Shown here in pieces: positions 62,566-64,000 of a DNA stretch of 64,000 nucleotides (the first letter of the stretch is position 1; each line of letters begins with the position of its first letter). Position numbers and translations under genes: made by a program. The notes beneath the pieces are model-generated. The model was not told the DNA's origin. It did not search any database and was given only the letters and a program-made list of their open reading frames with translations. Origin of the DNA: Gallibacterium salpingitidis (lineage in GTDB: Bacteria; Pseudomonadota; Gammaproteobacteria; Enterobacterales; Pasteurellaceae); contig NZ_JTJL01000016.1 of assembly GCF_001678495.1 (NCBI RefSeq), positions 56,165 through 120,164 of the forward strand, written 5' to 3'.

Positions 62566-63870
62566 ATGAATTTACGTAATACGATTAGCAGTAGTCCAAT
62601 GAGCGCTTATCAATGGGGAATCGTGGTTATTGCGGCAATTATGAATTTATTAGATGGCTTTGATGTATTGGCATTAGCTTTTACGGCAACGGCAATTCGT
62701 CAAGAGTTTGGTTTAAGCGGCGTGCAATTAGGAACATTATTAAGTGCTGGGTTATTTGGTATGGCGGCAGGTTCGCTATTTTTGGCACCCGTAGCAGATA
62801 AAATTGGGCGTCGTCCTTTATTAATTATTGCGGTGTTATTGTCTGCTATTGGGATGTTAGGTTCTGCATTCTCTGGTAGTCAATTTTGGTTAGGTATTTG
62901 GCGTGTACTTACAGGCTTAGGTGTTGGCGGTATTTTAGTAGGAACAAATGTGTTAACGAGTGAATACTCTTCCCGTCGTTGGCGCAGTTTAGCGATCAGT
63001 ATTTATGCGGCTGGTTTTGGAGTTGGCGCTGTATTAGGCGGTATGTTTGCGGTAATGTTGCAGACAGAATATGGCTGGCGTTCAGTGTTTTTAGCTGGTG
63101 CGGTATTGACTGGATTATGTTTATTAGTAATTGTGGTTTGGTTACCTGAATCAATCGATTTCTTATTAGTAAAACAACCGAAAAATGCCCAAGCAAAATT
63201 AAATCGTATCACAGCGAAAATGGGCTTAGGTAGCCAATGGACATTACCGGAAAAGCAATTGGATGCACCAACAACTAGTTTGCCGTTTACTAGAATTTTC
63301 GATCAAAATTATCGCCGTTCAACTTTGCTACTTTGGATTGCCTTTTTCTCGATTATGTTTAGTTTCTACTTTATTAGTTCATGGACACCTGCGTTATTAA
63401 AAGAGGCAGGTATGACAGTAGAACAAAGCGTTAGTATCGGGATGATGATCTCTTTAGGTGGTACCGTCGGGGCATTGTGCTATGGCTTCTTAGCAAGTTT
63501 ATTCCGAGCAAAATCAATTTTACTGCTATTTACTGTTATTTCGGCGATTGTGGTGGTTTGTTTTATCCTTTCGAGCACAACATTATGGTTAGCGATGATC
63601 CTAGGCATTTTAGTCGGTGCATTAATCAATGGTTGTATTAGCGGTCTTTATACGTTAAATCCAAGTGTATATGCGGCGGATATCCGTAGTACAGGCGTCG
63701 GAGCCGCGATTGGCGTTGGACGTATTGGCGCTATTTTAGCACCAACAGTAGCAGGTATTTTGTTGGATCAAGGTTGGGATAAGCAAAATTTATATATTGG
63801 TGTTGCGTTTGTGTTATTGATTTCAACTGTGGCATTAGTGTATTTGAAGAGTTACCAAGGGGATAATTAA
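62566..63870 (+). CDS. MFS aromatic acid:H+ symporter (AAHS family)
   Basis: A 434-residue, 12-helix transporter. The first helix carries the DGFDVLALAF motif typical of the AAHS family (PcaK/BenK/MhpT), followed by the loop 2-3 signature GSLFLAPVADKIGRRPLLI and the helix 5 segment GFGVGAVLGGM. Members take up hydroxybenzoates and similar acids. No aromatic degradation genes lie in the window, so the substrate is open. Monocistronic within the visible region. Confidence 0.88.
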   Translation: MNLRNTISSSPMSAYQWGIVVIAAIMNLLDGFDVLALAFTATAIRQEFGLSGVQLGTLLSAGLFGMAAGSLFLAPVADKIGRRPLLIIAVLLSAIGMLGSAFSGSQFWLGIWRVLTGLGVGGILVGTNVLTSEYSSRRWRSLAISIYAAGFGVGAVLGGMFAVMLQTEYGWRSVFLAGAVLTGLCLLVIVVWLPESIDFLLVKQPKNAQAKLNRITAKMGLGSQWTLPEKQLDAPTTSLPFTRIFDQNYRRSTLLLWIAFFSIMFSFYFISSWTPALLKEAGMTVEQSVSIGMMISLGGTVGALCYGFLASLFRAKSILLLFTVISAIVVVCFILSSTTLWLAMILGILVGALINGCISGLYTLNPSVYAADIRSTGVGAAIGVGRIGAILAPTVAGILLDQGWDKQNLYIGVAFVLLISTVALVYLKSYQGDN

Positions 63871-63948
63871 TATATTAAATAGAATTATACATTATAGAAT
63901 GTATTGTCCAATTTATAAGCATATTATCTATTGACTAATGTTTAGGTT

Positions 63949-64000
63949 TCGCCCTAAAGGGCGACCTACTTTTCTTTGTATGCCCAAAGAAAAGTAGGCA
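63949..64000. repeat. Palindromic intergenic element cut by the window edge
   Basis: Two adjacent hairpins: cgccct (63950-63955... in tcgccctaaagggcga, about 63949-63964) and a perfect 14-bp inverted repeat (cctacttttctttg at 63965-63978 with caaagaaaagtagg at 63985-63998, 6-nt loop). This pattern recalls a dispersed repeat seen in Pasteurellaceae genomes. It continues past the window. Confidence 0.6.

Overview
The window is chromosomal DNA from a gammaproteobacterium, almost certainly a member of the Pasteurellaceae. The reasons are the AT-rich base composition, a GlpQ lipoprotein very like Haemophilus protein D next to glpT, a ComE1-type competence protein, the yhdT-panF-prmA and dusB-fis gene orders, and an NtrC-like regulator that has lost its sigma-54 contacts (this family generally lacks RpoN). 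The genus cannot be fixed from this sequence alone. No tRNA, rRNA, CRISPR array, transposase or integrase was seen.

Layout. 1-570: the 3' end of rho and its terminator. 636-5942: a sulfatase-fold membrane transferase, then (minus strand) sotB, proB and proA. 6329-7575: yjjP-yjjB. 7722-19711: the translation/transcription block secE-nusG-rplKA-rplJL-rpoBC, with recognisable promoters, an L1-binding leader, an L10 leader and an attenuator. 19810-24421: glpX, zapB, a DMT exporter, ppiB and cysS. 24500-34216: a PgtCBA-like three-component sensor on the minus strand, divergent from a four-gene ABC importer with one binding protein, one fused permease and two different ATPases. 34261-39814: a glycosylase-like protein, asd, a UbiX-type prenyltransferase and alaS. 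39921-45416: csrA, phosphomannomutase, galU, glpT and glpQ.

45633-47292 is a very AT-rich two-gene island: an unrecognised 377-residue protein translationally coupled to a Nudix hydrolase, bounded by terminators. It is followed by comE1, fis-dusB (minus) and an orphan lacZ of LacL-like type (49528-52584). 52622-56316: an NTF2-like protein and an amino-acid ABC importer with two tandem binding proteins. 56384-61809 (minus): prmA, panF, yhdT, proS, azlD and azlC. 62045-63870: a periplasmic PepSY protein and an aromatic-acid MFS symporter. The right edge enters a palindromic element likely to be repeated in the genome.

The items most worth a second look are: the Pgt-like sensor paired with an ABC importer, including 17-bp tandem repeats 33 bp apart in the shared regulatory region; the regulator's degenerate AAA+ domain; the unknown-protein/Nudix cassette; and the apparent absence of exact copies of either classical Pasteurellaceae DNA-uptake 9-mer across 64 kb, although a competence gene with a CRP-S-like site is present. 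All searches were by eye; positions of motifs were counted from the numbered sequence.
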